Below, piece by piece: positions 1 through 10,504 of a stretch of 38,188 bases of DNA. Each line of letters starts with the position of its first letter. The first letter of the stretch is position 1. Source of the DNA: Candidatus Woesearchaeota archaeon (GTDB lineage Archaea; Nanobdellota; Nanobdellia; SCGC-AAA011-G17; ARS1403); NCBI GenBank assembly GCA_018302505.1, contig JAGVZL010000012.1, positions 1-38,188 on the forward strand, written 5' to 3'. Under the pieces are notes generated by a model, which was not told where the DNA came from, ran no database searches, and saw only the letters and a list, made by a program, of their open reading frames with translations. The position numbers and the translations under genes are program-made.

Positions 1-29
1 GCAATACTAATTGCAATCATAATCTTAAC

Positions 30-587
30 ATGAAAAAAATAATAAATTCAATATTAAAAGAAAGTTTTAAGTTAGTCATAATCGCTTCTACATTGAGTTC
101 TATTGGTGGAATGGGGATACAGCTAATCCAGGATAAACTTATAGCAATACTTCCGCTTCTTATAATATTCCCGGTATTAAACGATATGGTGGGTAATTTT
201 GGCACAATAATTTCAGCAAATTTCACAACATTATTGTTCACAAATCAGTTAAAAGCGAAATGGAGATCAAAAAAACTGAAGGAGCTTGTAAAGAGGCTGC
301 TTATAATCGCATTATTTAGCGCTATATTACTCGGAGTAATGGGAAACCTTATAGCTTACCTTAAAGGATTTCCATTGAGTGCAACAACGTTACTTAAAGT
401 ATTGATAATCACAATAACATGTACTCTGCTTTTAGTATCTCTAATTTGTCTAATTTCTATATCCGCAGGCTTTTATTATTACCACTTAAAGGAAGATCCA
501 GATAATAAACTAATAGCCCTATCAACTTCTATCGCAGATCTTGGAACCATGATTCTATTTGCGGTCCTGATAAATTTGCTCTTCTAA
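30..587 (+). CDS. MgtE/SLC41-type divalent cation transporter integral membrane domain
   Basis: ORF 185 aa, multi-TM; GGMGIQ...PVLNDMVGNFGTIISA motif typical of the MgtE membrane domain; family call from memory. Confidence 0.7.
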   Translation: MKKIINSILKESFKLVIIASTLSSIGGMGIQLIQDKLIAILPLLIIFPVLNDMVGNFGTIISANFTTLLFTNQLKAKWRSKKLKELVKRLLIIALFSAILLGVMGNLIAYLKGFPLSATTLLKVLIITITCTLLLVSLICLISISAGFYYYHLKEDPDNKLIALSTSIADLGTMILFAVLINLLF

Positions 588-627
588 TAACAAAATGTTT
601 ATAAAATAAGTTCCTATAAGATTAATA

Positions 628-2067
628 ATGTCAAAAAATACAAGCGGTATTACTGTAAAGAAGTCTGAAGATTTCTCAGAATGGTATACGCAGGCAATTA
701 TAAAATCAGAATTAGCAGACTATACTGATGTTTCGGGCTGCATAGTATTTAGGCCAGCATCATATCAAATTTGGGAAAAAATAACAAAAATAGTGGATGA
801 AAAATTCAAAAAAGAAGGTATTCAAAACTGTTATTTCCCATTACTAATCCCTGAAAAGTTATTATCAAAAGAAAAAGAGCATGTAGAAGGCTTTTCTCCA
901 GAGGTAGCTTGGGTCACAGAAGCTGGAGACTCACAATTAGCAGAAAGATTAGCTGTCAGACCAACTTCAGAAACAATAATGTACCCATCCTTCTCCAAAT
1001 GGATAAAATCATGGAAAGATTTGCCGTTAAGATTAAATCAATGGAATAACGTGGTCCGATGGGAGTTTAAACATCCAATCCCATTTTTAAGAACAAGAGA
1101 ATTCTTATGGAATGAAGGTCACACAGTTTTCGCAACAAAAGAAGAAGCTGAAGCGGAAAGAGATACTATAATTGGTATTTATGAAGACGTTGTAGAAAAT
1201 TATATGGCTCTAAAGGGTTTAATAGGAAAAAAATCAGAAAAAGAAAAATTCGCCGGAGCGGTTTATACAGTTTCAATGGAATATTTATTGCCTAATGGGA
1301 AAGCGATACAGGGTCCAGATTTCCACCATGATGGTCAAAATTTTTCTAAAGCCTTTGAGATTAATTTCCTAGATAAAGATGAAAAAAAACAGTATGCTTA
1401 TCAAAATACATTCGCAATAACAACAAGAATGTTAGGTGTAATGCTGGCAATTCATGGTGATGATAAAGGGTTAGTAATCCCGCCTAAATTAGCTGAAAAT
1501 AAAGTTGTAATAATCCCTATTTTATTTGATGATTCAAAAGAAAAAATAATAAAAGTAGCTAATGAAATAAAAAAAGAACTAAAAAAGTTCAATCCGAAAT
1601 TGGATGACCGGGACGATTATTCCCCTGGATGGAAATATCATGAGTGGGAACTAAAAGGAATACCTATAAGATTGGAATTAGGTCCAAAAGACTTAGAAAA
1701 AAACCAAGTAGTTTTAGTGAGAAGAGATAACTCAGAAAAAAAAGAAATCAAAATTAAAGATATTTCAAAAGAGGTTGAATCTACATTAGAAAAAATACAA
1801 GAAAATTTATTCATTAAATCAGAAAAACACTTGAAATCAAGCTTAGTTGAAGCAAAAAACTGGAATGACTTCAAAACTGCTTTATCAAATAAAAAAATAG
1901 TCTTAGCCCCTTTCTGCAATAAAAAAGATTGTGAAGAATATATAAAAGATAAAACAAAGGGCGGAAAAAGTCTTAATATTCCATTTTCTCAGCAGAAAAT
2001 AAAAGAACCTTGTATCCACTGTAAAAAAGAAGCAACAGTTATGTGTTATTTCGGGAAAAGTTATTAA
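628..2067 (+). CDS. proS: Prolyl-tRNA synthetase, archaeal/eukaryotic type
   Basis: 479 aa; class II motifs (RPTSETIMYPSFSKWI, RWEFKHPIPFLRTREFLWNEGHT) and C-terminal Cys cluster ending CYFGKSY. Confidence 0.97.
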   Translation: MSKNTSGITVKKSEDFSEWYTQAIIKSELADYTDVSGCIVFRPASYQIWEKITKIVDEKFKKEGIQNCYFPLLIPEKLLSKEKEHVEGFSPEVAWVTEAGDSQLAERLAVRPTSETIMYPSFSKWIKSWKDLPLRLNQWNNVVRWEFKHPIPFLRTREFLWNEGHTVFATKEEAEAERDTIIGIYEDVVENYMALKGLIGKKSEKEKFAGAVYTVSMEYLLPNGKAIQGPDFHHDGQNFSKAFEINFLDKDEKKQYAYQNTFAITTRMLGVMLAIHGDDKGLVIPPKLAENKVVIIPILFDDSKEKIIKVANEIKKELKKFNPKLDDRDDYSPGWKYHEWELKGIPIRLELGPKDLEKNQVVLVRRDNSEKKEIKIKDISKEVESTLEKIQENLFIKSEKHLKSSLVEAKNWNDFKTALSNKKIVLAPFCNKKDCEEYIKDKTKGGKSLNIPFSQQKIKEPCIHCKKEATVMCYFGKSY

Positions 2068-3989
2068 TATAATCTTTTAAAGAGAACCAAAAATTTTCTA
2101 AGAGAATTTACTTTATTGATATTTATCTTTATATCTTTATTTATAGTATACTCATCGCCATTATTTTTATATTTTATAATAAAACTAACTACATTTTCTC
2201 CTTCATTTAAATCCCATCCGTTAAAAGGAATTATTATCTTTTGTTTTCCTCCTATTTCACTTAGGGATAAAGTGCCTAGAGCACTATCAATTTCTAAATT
2301 ATTAACATATGGAACTATTTCCAAATTAAGTTCTATCTCTCCTCTTCCATCGTAATCTATTTCAGGAGATTTTATATCTAAAACATTTACAACAGGCTTT
2401 TCATAAGCTCCAAATACCAAAATAGATTCAACATCCAGACTATCATCTTTAGCAGTAACACTTAATTTATCACCCTTATATAAACTTAAAGTATAACTAA
2501 ACGTTTCTTCTTTTTGATCTAAAATTCCTAAAGAAATACTTCTGCATTCACTTCTCAAACATAAATTAAAATTCAAAGGAACATTGCCGTTATTTTTCAA
2601 ATCGCATTTAACTATAACTTCTTCATACTTAAAATAATTATCTTTATCTGTGTCGCAGTTTAAGTTTAAATCATAGTCCTTAATATTTTCTTCTTTTACA
2701 ATTAAGTTATTTAAAGTTTTATTAGCTGTTTCAAAATTTACTGTATCTAAACCTTTGCCAAAAACAATATTCCCGCTGGCAGTGCCTCCAAAAGAATCTC
2801 TAACTTCAACTCCCCCCTCATATCTTAATCCCGATTCCAATCCTTCACTAATATTTAATAGCCAATAAATCTTCTTTTCTTGATAAGGTTTCAATAAAAC
2901 CGCCTGAGTATTATCCCCAACTATTCCGGGAGCGGCAGCAACATAAACCAAACTGGATAAGTAAAATGGCTGTAAATTTCTAATAATTATCTCAGCAGGA
3001 ACATAACTCCCGGCTCCGACATTGTTGTTCAGTATATTAATTTTTAATTCTACTAAATCTGAAAATTTTTCACCTTTCTCAACCAAACTGGCGTTGACAT
3101 CAAAATGTTTATCATTAATATTAATTTTAACCGCCCTCCAGAAATATTCAACACTAGGCTCATGAGCATCTTCCCCTTCCATCATTTTAATATGCCCAGG
3201 ATCAATCCATCCATATTGCCCAAAGGTAACATCAAAAGGCACCCATCCAACATCCGGAAAATAAACCTCGCTCCATGCATGCGGGCTCCATCCCCCGACA
3301 ACATCGCTATATGCCAATCCACTAACAAATTTAACGGGAATACCTAAAGACCTCACCATACTATTAAACAAATTAGTTAATTCATCACAAACGCCGAATC
3401 TATTATCTAATACCCAGCTACTTTTTTGCACAGCCTTCTCAGTTAAAGAATTCAAATCATATTGGATATTTGTTCTTGTCCACTCAGCAATTTTAAAAAC
3501 AGCTTCATAATAATCATCTTCTCCTGCAGCAATTTCATTTGCTTTAGCCATTATATCTCTATCAATATCAGCGAAATTTTTCTCTCCTAAAAATCTGCTT
3601 TGGTCTTCATTAAATTTATTGGTGGGAAAAGCAATTTTTTTATCAATTCTTCTAAATAAATTCTTAGAAGTAACATCCGAGCTAATTTCATATTCTAATT
3701 TAGTAGAATCTTCATTCCATCGTATGTCTAATCTGTTTTTTTCTTGCTTAACAATAGCACTGGGATTATAAGTTATCTCTAAATTATTAACTTCCTGTCC
3801 TAAATACTCAATAGGAACAAAATAAACAGTAGCATCAAAATAATCTAAATTCGAAGAAGAGTCTTCATAATTTAAGTTAATTTCTCCATTAATATCAACA
3901 TTTGAAATAATAAAAGTATAAGGACTCAAATCTTCTGCAGATATAACTGGTAAAAATAATACAAATAATAATATCAGCCTCTTTAGCAT
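2064..3989 (-). CDS. Secreted transglutaminase-like domain protein
   Basis: Signal peptide MLKRLILLFVLFLPVISA; transglutaminase triad in RFGVCDELTNLFNSMVRSLGIPVKFVSG...PHAWSEVYFPDVGWVPFDVTFG. Confidence 0.88.
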   Translation of the reverse strand: MLKRLILLFVLFLPVISAEDLSPYTFIISNVDINGEINLNYEDSSSNLDYFDATVYFVPIEYLGQEVNNLEITYNPSAIVKQEKNRLDIRWNEDSTKLEYEISSDVTSKNLFRRIDKKIAFPTNKFNEDQSRFLGEKNFADIDRDIMAKANEIAAGEDDYYEAVFKIAEWTRTNIQYDLNSLTEKAVQKSSWVLDNRFGVCDELTNLFNSMVRSLGIPVKFVSGLAYSDVVGGWSPHAWSEVYFPDVGWVPFDVTFGQYGWIDPGHIKMMEGEDAHEPSVEYFWRAVKININDKHFDVNASLVEKGEKFSDLVELKINILNNNVGAGSYVPAEIIIRNLQPFYLSSLVYVAAAPGIVGDNTQAVLLKPYQEKKIYWLLNISEGLESGLRYEGGVEVRDSFGGTASGNIVFGKGLDTVNFETANKTLNNLIVKEENIKDYDLNLNCDTDKDNYFKYEEVIVKCDLKNNGNVPLNFNLCLRSECRSISLGILDQKEETFSYTLSLYKGDKLSVTAKDDSLDVESILVFGAYEKPVVNVLDIKSPEIDYDGRGEIELNLEIVPYVNNLEIDSALGTLSLSEIGGKQKIIIPFNGWDLNEGENVVSFIIKYKNNGDEYTINKDIKININKVNSLRKFLVLFKRLY

Positions 3990-4021
3990 AAGGTTATTAT
4001 TAATGTTTTATAATATAAATG

Positions 4022-5050
4022 TTACTTTGACAGTTCTTCTTTAATAATAGATAAAAATTGCTCGAAGTCACTTCTTTTAACAGAAGCTCCGGCAGCATAT
4101 GTATGCCCGCCGCCATAACCTTCTAACCCTATCAATGCTTTTTCAATAATCTTCGGTAAATCATATCCTTTTTTTTCAGGGTTTCTCAAACTTATTTTCA
4201 TCTCTCCATCTTTCTCTCTCGCAACAATAACAAATTTATCTGGGAATTTATACATCAGTTCATTGCTTAATTCAGCACTAAAACTATACTTTCCTGATGG
4301 GTAAACAAATATCACAATATCTTTTCCTTTATTCTCTTCAACAGCTTTTTTTAATACCCTATCATACTCTTTTTCAATAGGTTTCAGTCTAATCAATAAA
4401 TTCTTAGTAACTTCATTTTTCCCTTCTAAAATATCAAAAGGGTCATTTACTTTTGTTAAAATTTCTATATTCCTATTAACATCCTCAGTTTTACCCTTTA
4501 AAGAATGACCAAATATTCTGATTAATTTTCCCAAATTAGAATTGAACATAACTTCTTTCTGGTCTTTAAAATCTTTTAATAATTCTGGATATTTTTTAGT
4601 AAAAGTTTTTATAAAACTGGGTTTTTGATAGTCTGCAACTATACCGATAGCCGCAACCCACATATTTTCTTTAGTTAACTGATAACACCAATGACTAATA
4701 CACCTATTGTCATTATTATCTTTTATTCTCGGATTATAATATTTAACTCCTTTAATATTAACAACCGGATGGTGATCTATCCAAATAATAGGCACATTTA
4801 CCTTATCAACAAATTCCTGTTCTATAATGGGTTTATCTAAAACCAAAATCAAGTCTGGATTATATTTTTTAACGCTTAACAAGTAAGAAGTATCCAACAT
4901 AGGCTTCCCTTTCACAGCAACACCTTTCCCTTTGCCAAAATGTTTTCTTATAAGTAAATAACTAACCAGTCCATCCGGATCATCATCAAAAAAAATTAAA
5001 GGGTTCTGGCTTTTCTCAATAAAATTTTTAATTTGTTTTAAAGTTATCAT
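4022..5050 (-). CDS. DHH-family phosphoesterase (RecJ-like)
   Basis: FFDDDPDGLVS, WIDHHPV motifs and C-terminal GYGGGHTYAAGASV (DHHA1-type glycine motif). Confidence 0.88.
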   Translation of the reverse strand: MITLKQIKNFIEKSQNPLIFFDDDPDGLVSYLLIRKHFGKGKGVAVKGKPMLDTSYLLSVKKYNPDLILVLDKPIIEQEFVDKVNVPIIWIDHHPVVNIKGVKYYNPRIKDNNDNRCISHWCYQLTKENMWVAAIGIVADYQKPSFIKTFTKKYPELLKDFKDQKEVMFNSNLGKLIRIFGHSLKGKTEDVNRNIEILTKVNDPFDILEGKNEVTKNLLIRLKPIEKEYDRVLKKAVEENKGKDIVIFVYPSGKYSFSAELSNELMYKFPDKFVIVAREKDGEMKISLRNPEKKGYDLPKIIEKALIGLEGYGGGHTYAAGASVKRSDFEQFLSIIKEELSK

Positions 5051-6255
5051 ATTCCCAATTTAGCAAAAGCATCGTCAATCTCCTCCTTAGTCCAACCTTG
5101 CTCTAACACAGCTTTAACTAGTTCTTCTTTAGCATATCCCTTTTTAAGATTAATCTTCAAATACTCCAAAAGAGGTTCTATATCTCTCTCAGTTTCCTTC
5201 ACTTCCCCCATGTTTTCAAAGACTTTATCAATCTGCTCCTGCTTCCATCCTTGTTGCAAAGCGGCATTGACTAACTCTTCTTTGCTATGCCCTTCTTTCA
5301 AATTATTTTCCAGATAATCCTTTAACCCTGTCAAATCTTCCTCAGTTTCTCCTACTTCATCCTCTTTTATATCGATTTTCTCTTTTTTCTTAAACAGATT
5401 AGTAATAAAATCTAAAGATATAGTATCCAAAAGACCTTTTCTCTTTGCAAATACCACCCCTCCAACAAATAAAAGAATAACAAAACCCAACCCAACAAAC
5501 CATAGAATAGCTCCCCCAACGCCTTGATCTTTAATACATACAGCATTAACACAGCTAGACCCGCTAGTGCATTGAACATCTTGTGGACAACTCTGGCAGT
5601 TTTCCCCGCTCTCCTTTTTATTATTTCCGCAGACAGCTTGATTAACAACAGGCGGGGGTGCAGTTTCAATTACTTCTTGTGCTTCGATTATAATAGTCCA
5701 AATATTTGTTTCAGCACCAATTTTAACTTCCAAAGTATTAGTGCCTGCAATAGCTGCATCATAAATAAAAGTTCCTGTAGTTTCAGGCAGCTTTAGATTA
5801 TTTAAATACCATTCCGCGCTTATATTGTCCCCGCTGACTGCAAATGTCTTTTTTTCTCCAACTTTCATAGAAACAGAAGTTCCAACAGGGAAAAAATCAA
5901 TAGCTTTCTTTATAATCGCTTCCCCAACAACATTTAAATTAACATCATTGCTTTCCTTATCATCAGTCTCATTATCAGCAATGAAAATAACAGAGTATTG
6001 TCCAGGATTATTAGCAATTATATTTACTAAAGATTCATCAAAAGAAATACTTATTCCATTTAAGCCTTTGCTTCCTGCCTTAAATTTATAAGCCAAATCT
6101 GTTCCGTTAAAATAATTATCTAAATTCAATATTTCCTTATTTTCTCCTGTAGTTAAATTTTGAGTAGGAATGTTTATAGTAGTTATCTCATTAGAATCGG
6201 CTAATACTGGAATTACCATTAATAAAAAAATTATTAATATCAAACCTCTTTTCAT
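5047..6255 (-). CDS. Secreted/membrane protein with Ig-like ectodomain, one TM and two tandem cytosolic helical repeats
   Basis: Signal peptide; Cys-rich CGNNKKESGENCQSCPQDVQC; TM GGAILWFVGLGFVILLFVGGVVF; two about 45-aa C-terminal repeats. Confidence 0.75.
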   Translation of the reverse strand: MKRGLILIIFLLMVIPVLADSNEITTINIPTQNLTTGENKEILNLDNYFNGTDLAYKFKAGSKGLNGISISFDESLVNIIANNPGQYSVIFIADNETDDKESNDVNLNVVGEAIIKKAIDFFPVGTSVSMKVGEKKTFAVSGDNISAEWYLNNLKLPETTGTFIYDAAIAGTNTLEVKIGAETNIWTIIIEAQEVIETAPPPVVNQAVCGNNKKESGENCQSCPQDVQCTSGSSCVNAVCIKDQGVGGAILWFVGLGFVILLFVGGVVFAKRKGLLDTISLDFITNLFKKKEKIDIKEDEVGETEEDLTGLKDYLENNLKEGHSKEELVNAALQQGWKQEQIDKVFENMGEVKETERDIEPLLEYLKINLKKGYAKEELVKAVLEQGWTKEEIDDAFAKLGI

Positions 6256-6291
6256 AATATAATCTAGTGATAAAGAATATAAAAAACTAAC

Positions 6292-6882
6292 TTATTTCCT
6301 TTGTCTATTATGCCTTCTGTTATAGTTAGCAACTCTGCTAGGTCTGGCTTTTTCAGCACCCTTGCCTTTATGCCTTAACCCTCTTGATTTTCTTCCGCTT
6401 GAAGTTAAACCTCTGTAAACTTTTCCTCTCCTCTTAGCTAACCCTTTTAATTGTTCATCGCTCTTAATTTGAGGATGGTCTCTATCAATTAAAATAACCT
6501 CATAAAAAGCATTTACTCCATCTTTAGCAACATAATAGGAATTCAAAACTTCACAATTCTTAAAGTTATTATTAGCTCTTCTTTCTGCAACAGCTTGATA
6601 ATTAATATCTAAAACTTTTCTCGCTCTTGCATTCTTGCTTCTTCTCCCTTTCTTTAAACTGCCTCTTCTTTTTCTTCCGCCTCTAATAACTCTGACTCTC
6701 GCTAAAATTATTCCTTGTTTTGCCCTATAGCCTAAAGTCCTGGCCCTATCTAATCTTGTCGGCCTCTCAATTCTAACAACCGCACCGCCGTTTCTCCATT
6801 CTACTAGTCTCTTAAACCAGGTAGCCCTATATTCTTTTGATAAAGGACTCTTCCATAAAGTCTTAATTTTACTATAAAGCAT
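6292..6882 (-). CDS. rpl15e: 50S ribosomal protein L15e
   Basis: 196 aa; RLVEWRNGGAVVRIERPTRLDRARTLGYRAKQG and GLTSSGRKSRGLRHKGKGAEKARPS. Confidence 0.96.
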   Translation of the reverse strand: MLYSKIKTLWKSPLSKEYRATWFKRLVEWRNGGAVVRIERPTRLDRARTLGYRAKQGIILARVRVIRGGRKRRGSLKKGRRSKNARARKVLDINYQAVAERRANNNFKNCEVLNSYYVAKDGVNAFYEVILIDRDHPQIKSDEQLKGLAKRRGKVYRGLTSSGRKSRGLRHKGKGAEKARPSRVANYNRRHNRQRK

Positions 6883-6925
6883 TTTATCTTTTAAAACTCT
6901 AAAAACTATTTAAAAACCTTTCTAT

Positions 6926-8053
6926 CTATAGCAGCATATATCCCAAGCTAGCAATAGCCGCGTATAAGAAGCTGCTTAACAAGCTGCCTGTAGCTAAAAC
7001 TAATAACAAAACTATAATTCTCCCAATACTCAACCCAACTTCTCTAAAGATTAAATAATCAATATTTTTTTTGCATTTATCATACATTATCGCAGTATAA
7101 GGCAGGCTTACAGCAATATCCGTAGAGCTGGATAAAGCAGCAACTCCAATTAGTTCCATCTTAGTTTTTACAAAAATCTTAACAACCCATATTATTGAAT
7201 TAAAAATTGAAAATATTTTCACTAATTTACTTTTACTAAAGACATCTGTTAATTTGCCCATAAAGTAGATAATTGCCAAGTTAAGCAACCCCAAAAAAGT
7301 AAATAAACTTCCCATGACAGCATAAAGTCCTAAAATTGAAAAAACAAATATAGGAAAGAAGATGCCCGCAACCATTCCTTTCGCACCAAAACTGCTATAA
7401 GAAACAAAATCTTTAAAGCTGCCAATATTCAAAAATTTCCATGATAATTTATAATCCCTCTTAATATCTTTGCTAAAAAATAATGGAACCGCACTTCCGA
7501 TTAGCAACAAAACAACTGTAAAAAACAGAAGGTTAAAATCTGAGAAAGTTAAAACCGCCCCTCCAATCATAGGTCCAACCAAGCCGGCCAATAAGGCAAA
7601 CCCATAGAACTTGCTTATTTGATTTCCTCTGTATTTAGATTGGCTGAACATAGAAAAGTCTATATGAAAACCTATCCAAAATAAGCCTTCAGCAATTCCA
7701 TAGGCTGTCGGGATGTAATAAAACCAGCTAGGATTATTTTCTAAAGCATAAAGCATTGCAAAATAAGCAATATAGAAGGGTGTTGAGATTAACATTAAAT
7801 GTTTTATCCCTATATAGTTTCCTAATTTAGCCCCAATAGGTGTAAATATCAAAAAAAACACGCTATAGACTAAGTAAAAATAAATTATTTCTTGTAATGT
7901 ATAAGCTAATTCTTTAAATAAAAACAAAGGAACAAAAATCCCGATCATACTGAATGCCAAAGTTCTCAAAACTGTAGAAACATATAACTCATTCAATTCT
8001 CTTTTATTAACTAAATACCTAATAATATGTGTATCGCTATGAGTACCATTCAT
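6926..8053 (-). CDS. Major facilitator superfamily-like membrane transporter
   Basis: 375 aa, about 11-12 predicted TM segments, MFS-like arrangement. Confidence 0.7.
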   Translation of the reverse strand: MNGTHSDTHIIRYLVNKRELNELYVSTVLRTLAFSMIGIFVPLFLFKELAYTLQEIIYFYLVYSVFFLIFTPIGAKLGNYIGIKHLMLISTPFYIAYFAMLYALENNPSWFYYIPTAYGIAEGLFWIGFHIDFSMFSQSKYRGNQISKFYGFALLAGLVGPMIGGAVLTFSDFNLLFFTVVLLLIGSAVPLFFSKDIKRDYKLSWKFLNIGSFKDFVSYSSFGAKGMVAGIFFPIFVFSILGLYAVMGSLFTFLGLLNLAIIYFMGKLTDVFSKSKLVKIFSIFNSIIWVVKIFVKTKMELIGVAALSSSTDIAVSLPYTAIMYDKCKKNIDYLIFREVGLSIGRIIVLLLVLATGSLLSSFLYAAIASLGYMLL

Positions 8054-8882
8054 TTTTTATCTTCCCCGCAATTAAACTGCTAACATCAATAGTATTGCTC
8101 TCGCTGCTTATAGTATTGCAACTGACCACGTTTCCATAACCTTTTAATTTCTCAAAAGCCTCATCCTTTAGAAGAGAATGAACAGTAATGAAATCCGCAT
8201 TTTTTAATCCTAAATATTTCATAGAACCAAGCATTGTTGTTCCTGTAACAATCATATCATCCACAATAACAACTTTCTTATTTTTTAAATTATACCCTTT
8301 CTCAAATTCAACATTAAATTCATCTTTTCTTTTTTTCTTTAATACAACATTTCTAAATCCTAAATTAGTCACTAATCTCCTTGAATTTTCATCTGGTCCG
8401 ACAATTACTGCATCCTCATAATTTTTTTTAATATAATCCTTAATTAATTCAAGAGAGCTTATTGTGTGAATTGGAATTGAAAAATATTTATTTAAATCTA
8501 TTACATGTGGATCTATAGTTAAAACAGAATCAACAGCGTTGCTCAATATCACACTTAAATTCTTAATGCTTACACACTCAAATTTATCAGTTCTTGCTTC
8601 TTCTCTTAAATAAGGCAGATATGGAGCAACTAAATTAACTTCTCTTGCTCCTAAATCTCTGGCTAAATTAGCTGAAAATAGTGTTTCAATTAGAGAATTA
8701 TTTTGATTTGGATAAAAACTTTGGAATAAAAAAACTTTTTTCCCTTTAACATTCTCTCCAAAGTTTACATGCATCTCTCCATCATAAGAAAATTTAGAAA
8801 TTGCTCTAATATAAGGCACATTTAGCCTTCTCGCCACCTCTTTTGCTAATTGGTAGGAATTTGATAAACCTATTATTATCAT
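8037..8882 (-). CDS. prs: Ribose-phosphate pyrophosphokinase (PRPP synthetase)
   Basis: PRPP-binding motif VVIVDDMIVTGTTM, VGPDENSRR, phosphoribosyltransferase fold; overlaps downstream MFS start. Confidence 0.92.
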   Translation of the reverse strand: MIIIGLSNSYQLAKEVARRLNVPYIRAISKFSYDGEMHVNFGENVKGKKVFLFQSFYPNQNNSLIETLFSANLARDLGAREVNLVAPYLPYLREEARTDKFECVSIKNLSVILSNAVDSVLTIDPHVIDLNKYFSIPIHTISSLELIKDYIKKNYEDAVIVGPDENSRRLVTNLGFRNVVLKKKRKDEFNVEFEKGYNLKNKKVVIVDDMIVTGTTMLGSMKYLGLKNADFITVHSLLKDEAFEKLKGYGNVVSCNTISSESNTIDVSSLIAGKIKNEWYS

Positions 8883-8993
8883 ACCAGTTTACCATAACGT
8901 TCAAAGTGGTATATAAGTTTTTTCAATAGAATTTGACACTACCGATGACAACTACAACCTTTATAAGTTTTATTAATCTATATTTAAGCTACA

Positions 8994-9167
8994 ATGGACA
9001 AATACTTAAAGTTAATAATCGGGCTTTTAGTTATATTGGCAGGCGCATATACATATGTAGCCTGGCCGGGAAACTTGGTAGCTCTTTGGACAATCGTAAA
9101 AGGTTCCTTTGGTCTAGGAGTTATCTTAATAGGTTTAATATTTGTTTTATTAGGCCTTACTGAATAA
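8994..9167 (+). CDS. Small two-TM membrane protein (57 aa), absent from supplied ORF track
   Basis: ATG..TAA reads MDKYLKLIIGLLVILAGAYTYVAWPGNLVALWTIVKGSFGLGVILIGLIFVLLGLTE; TTTATAAG box upstream. Confidence 0.65.
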   Translation: MDKYLKLIIGLLVILAGAYTYVAWPGNLVALWTIVKGSFGLGVILIGLIFVLLGLTE

Positions 9168-9182
9168 GGCTATTTTTATTTT

Positions 9183-10421
9183 CTAAAACCATTTATTCAA
9201 TTTCATCTGAGTTTTAACCATCTGTAATAACATGCTCTGTTTTAATATTGGATTTATATCAAATCTGAAATTTTTAATCATTAATTCTCCAATAAATTTC
9301 AACATTTCATCTTCATTTTTAAAATAAGTCGGTTCAGAACTTAAGGATTTTCTAACACTGTTTCTGCAAACCCAAACACCTAAGGGAACATCATATTCAG
9401 GCAAAACAAACCTTAAAACTAAAACAGAACTTTGTCTTTTTATTCCATCTAAATATTGTAAGATGGGAAGTCTAGCTGCATAATATCCACCTGCAGTTTC
9501 CTCAGCATAATTTTTCCTTCCATCATAAGTCTCATAATCAGTTGTAAAATTGCCTTTAGGCATCATCATCTCAAATAATTCATAGGAAAATAATTCAGGG
9601 AAAAATAATATTAAATAATAATTTCCTAAATGCCCTCCAAAATAAAAATAATAATCATCAATCATCTTATAATCTCTTATCTTATTTAACAAAAATTTTC
9701 CAATTGAATCATCAACCGCAGTGATAGAATTTCTAGTGGGGACTAATACTCTATTTTTCTTCAGTCCTGTAACTCCAATAGAAAGAATCTGGGATAAAGA
9801 TCTTTCATCCAACCCTTTAGAATACAAATATTTCAACCCCTCAACAGATTTTAAATCAGTATCGGAATAAACTTTATCTACATAACTTGGAATTTTAGTA
9901 TTTGAAACTAATTTAATATTTTTTAATTCAGCAGAAGGCCCCATAGGAGCTAAATAAGTATCAAAATTTATTCTTGGTCTGGGTTTTTTATTTAATTCAA
10001 CTTCCATATCTGATTGAACAGATGCCATACCAACTTCCTTAACTATCTCTAACAATCTATTGCTCAGCCTTATATCAGAAACTTTAGCTCTAAATCTGGA
10101 ATTAATTAATTCTTGTCTATACTTTATTATCTGATTCACATTTATGTTTTTCTCGCTCCAATAGTTAGGAGAATCGTATAGCTTAGCATTTTCTTTCAAG
10201 TCTGGAACGCTCATAATGCCGACATTAACATTTGGATAAGCTAATTTGGAACCAATAAAAACAGTTGGAGGAGAAACTCCGTAAAATTCTTGTTTTAAAT
10301 CTTTTATTTCAACGCTTCTAAATCCGTATTTTGAATCTGTTACATCCCATCTTTTTTTAGGTAAAACTCTCTTTTCTTTTTCAACTAATTTCCTATTATT
10401 AAAAATATCAAAATTATGCAT
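9183..10421 (-). CDS. nreA: Nre-family archaeal DNA repair protein with C-terminal PIP-box
   Basis: VFIGSKLAYPNVNVGIMSVPD, APMGPSAELKNIKL, VPTRNSITAVDDSIGK; ends QMKLNKWF matching QxxLxxWF. Start trimmed to the internal Met preceded by GGGGGAAAT. Confidence 0.88.
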   Translation of the reverse strand: MHNFDIFNNRKLVEKEKRVLPKKRWDVTDSKYGFRSVEIKDLKQEFYGVSPPTVFIGSKLAYPNVNVGIMSVPDLKENAKLYDSPNYWSEKNINVNQIIKYRQELINSRFRAKVSDIRLSNRLLEIVKEVGMASVQSDMEVELNKKPRPRINFDTYLAPMGPSAELKNIKLVSNTKIPSYVDKVYSDTDLKSVEGLKYLYSKGLDERSLSQILSIGVTGLKKNRVLVPTRNSITAVDDSIGKFLLNKIRDYKMIDDYYFYFGGHLGNYYLILFFPELFSYELFEMMMPKGNFTTDYETYDGRKNYAEETAGGYYAARLPILQYLDGIKRQSSVLVLRFVLPEYDVPLGVWVCRNSVRKSLSSEPTYFKNEDEMLKFIGELMIKNFRFDINPILKQSMLLQMVKTQMKLNKWF

Positions 10422-10504
10422 ATTTCCCCCGCAATAATATAAGACTTTAAAGTATAAATATTTTCCCGAAAGCCTTTTATAGAACAAGAAAAAATATTAT
10501 ACTA

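Noticed and set aside
5412-6091. Several alternative-frame ORFs within the 5047..6255 gene
   Set aside because: Overlap a better-supported ORF with signal peptide, TM and clear internal repeats.
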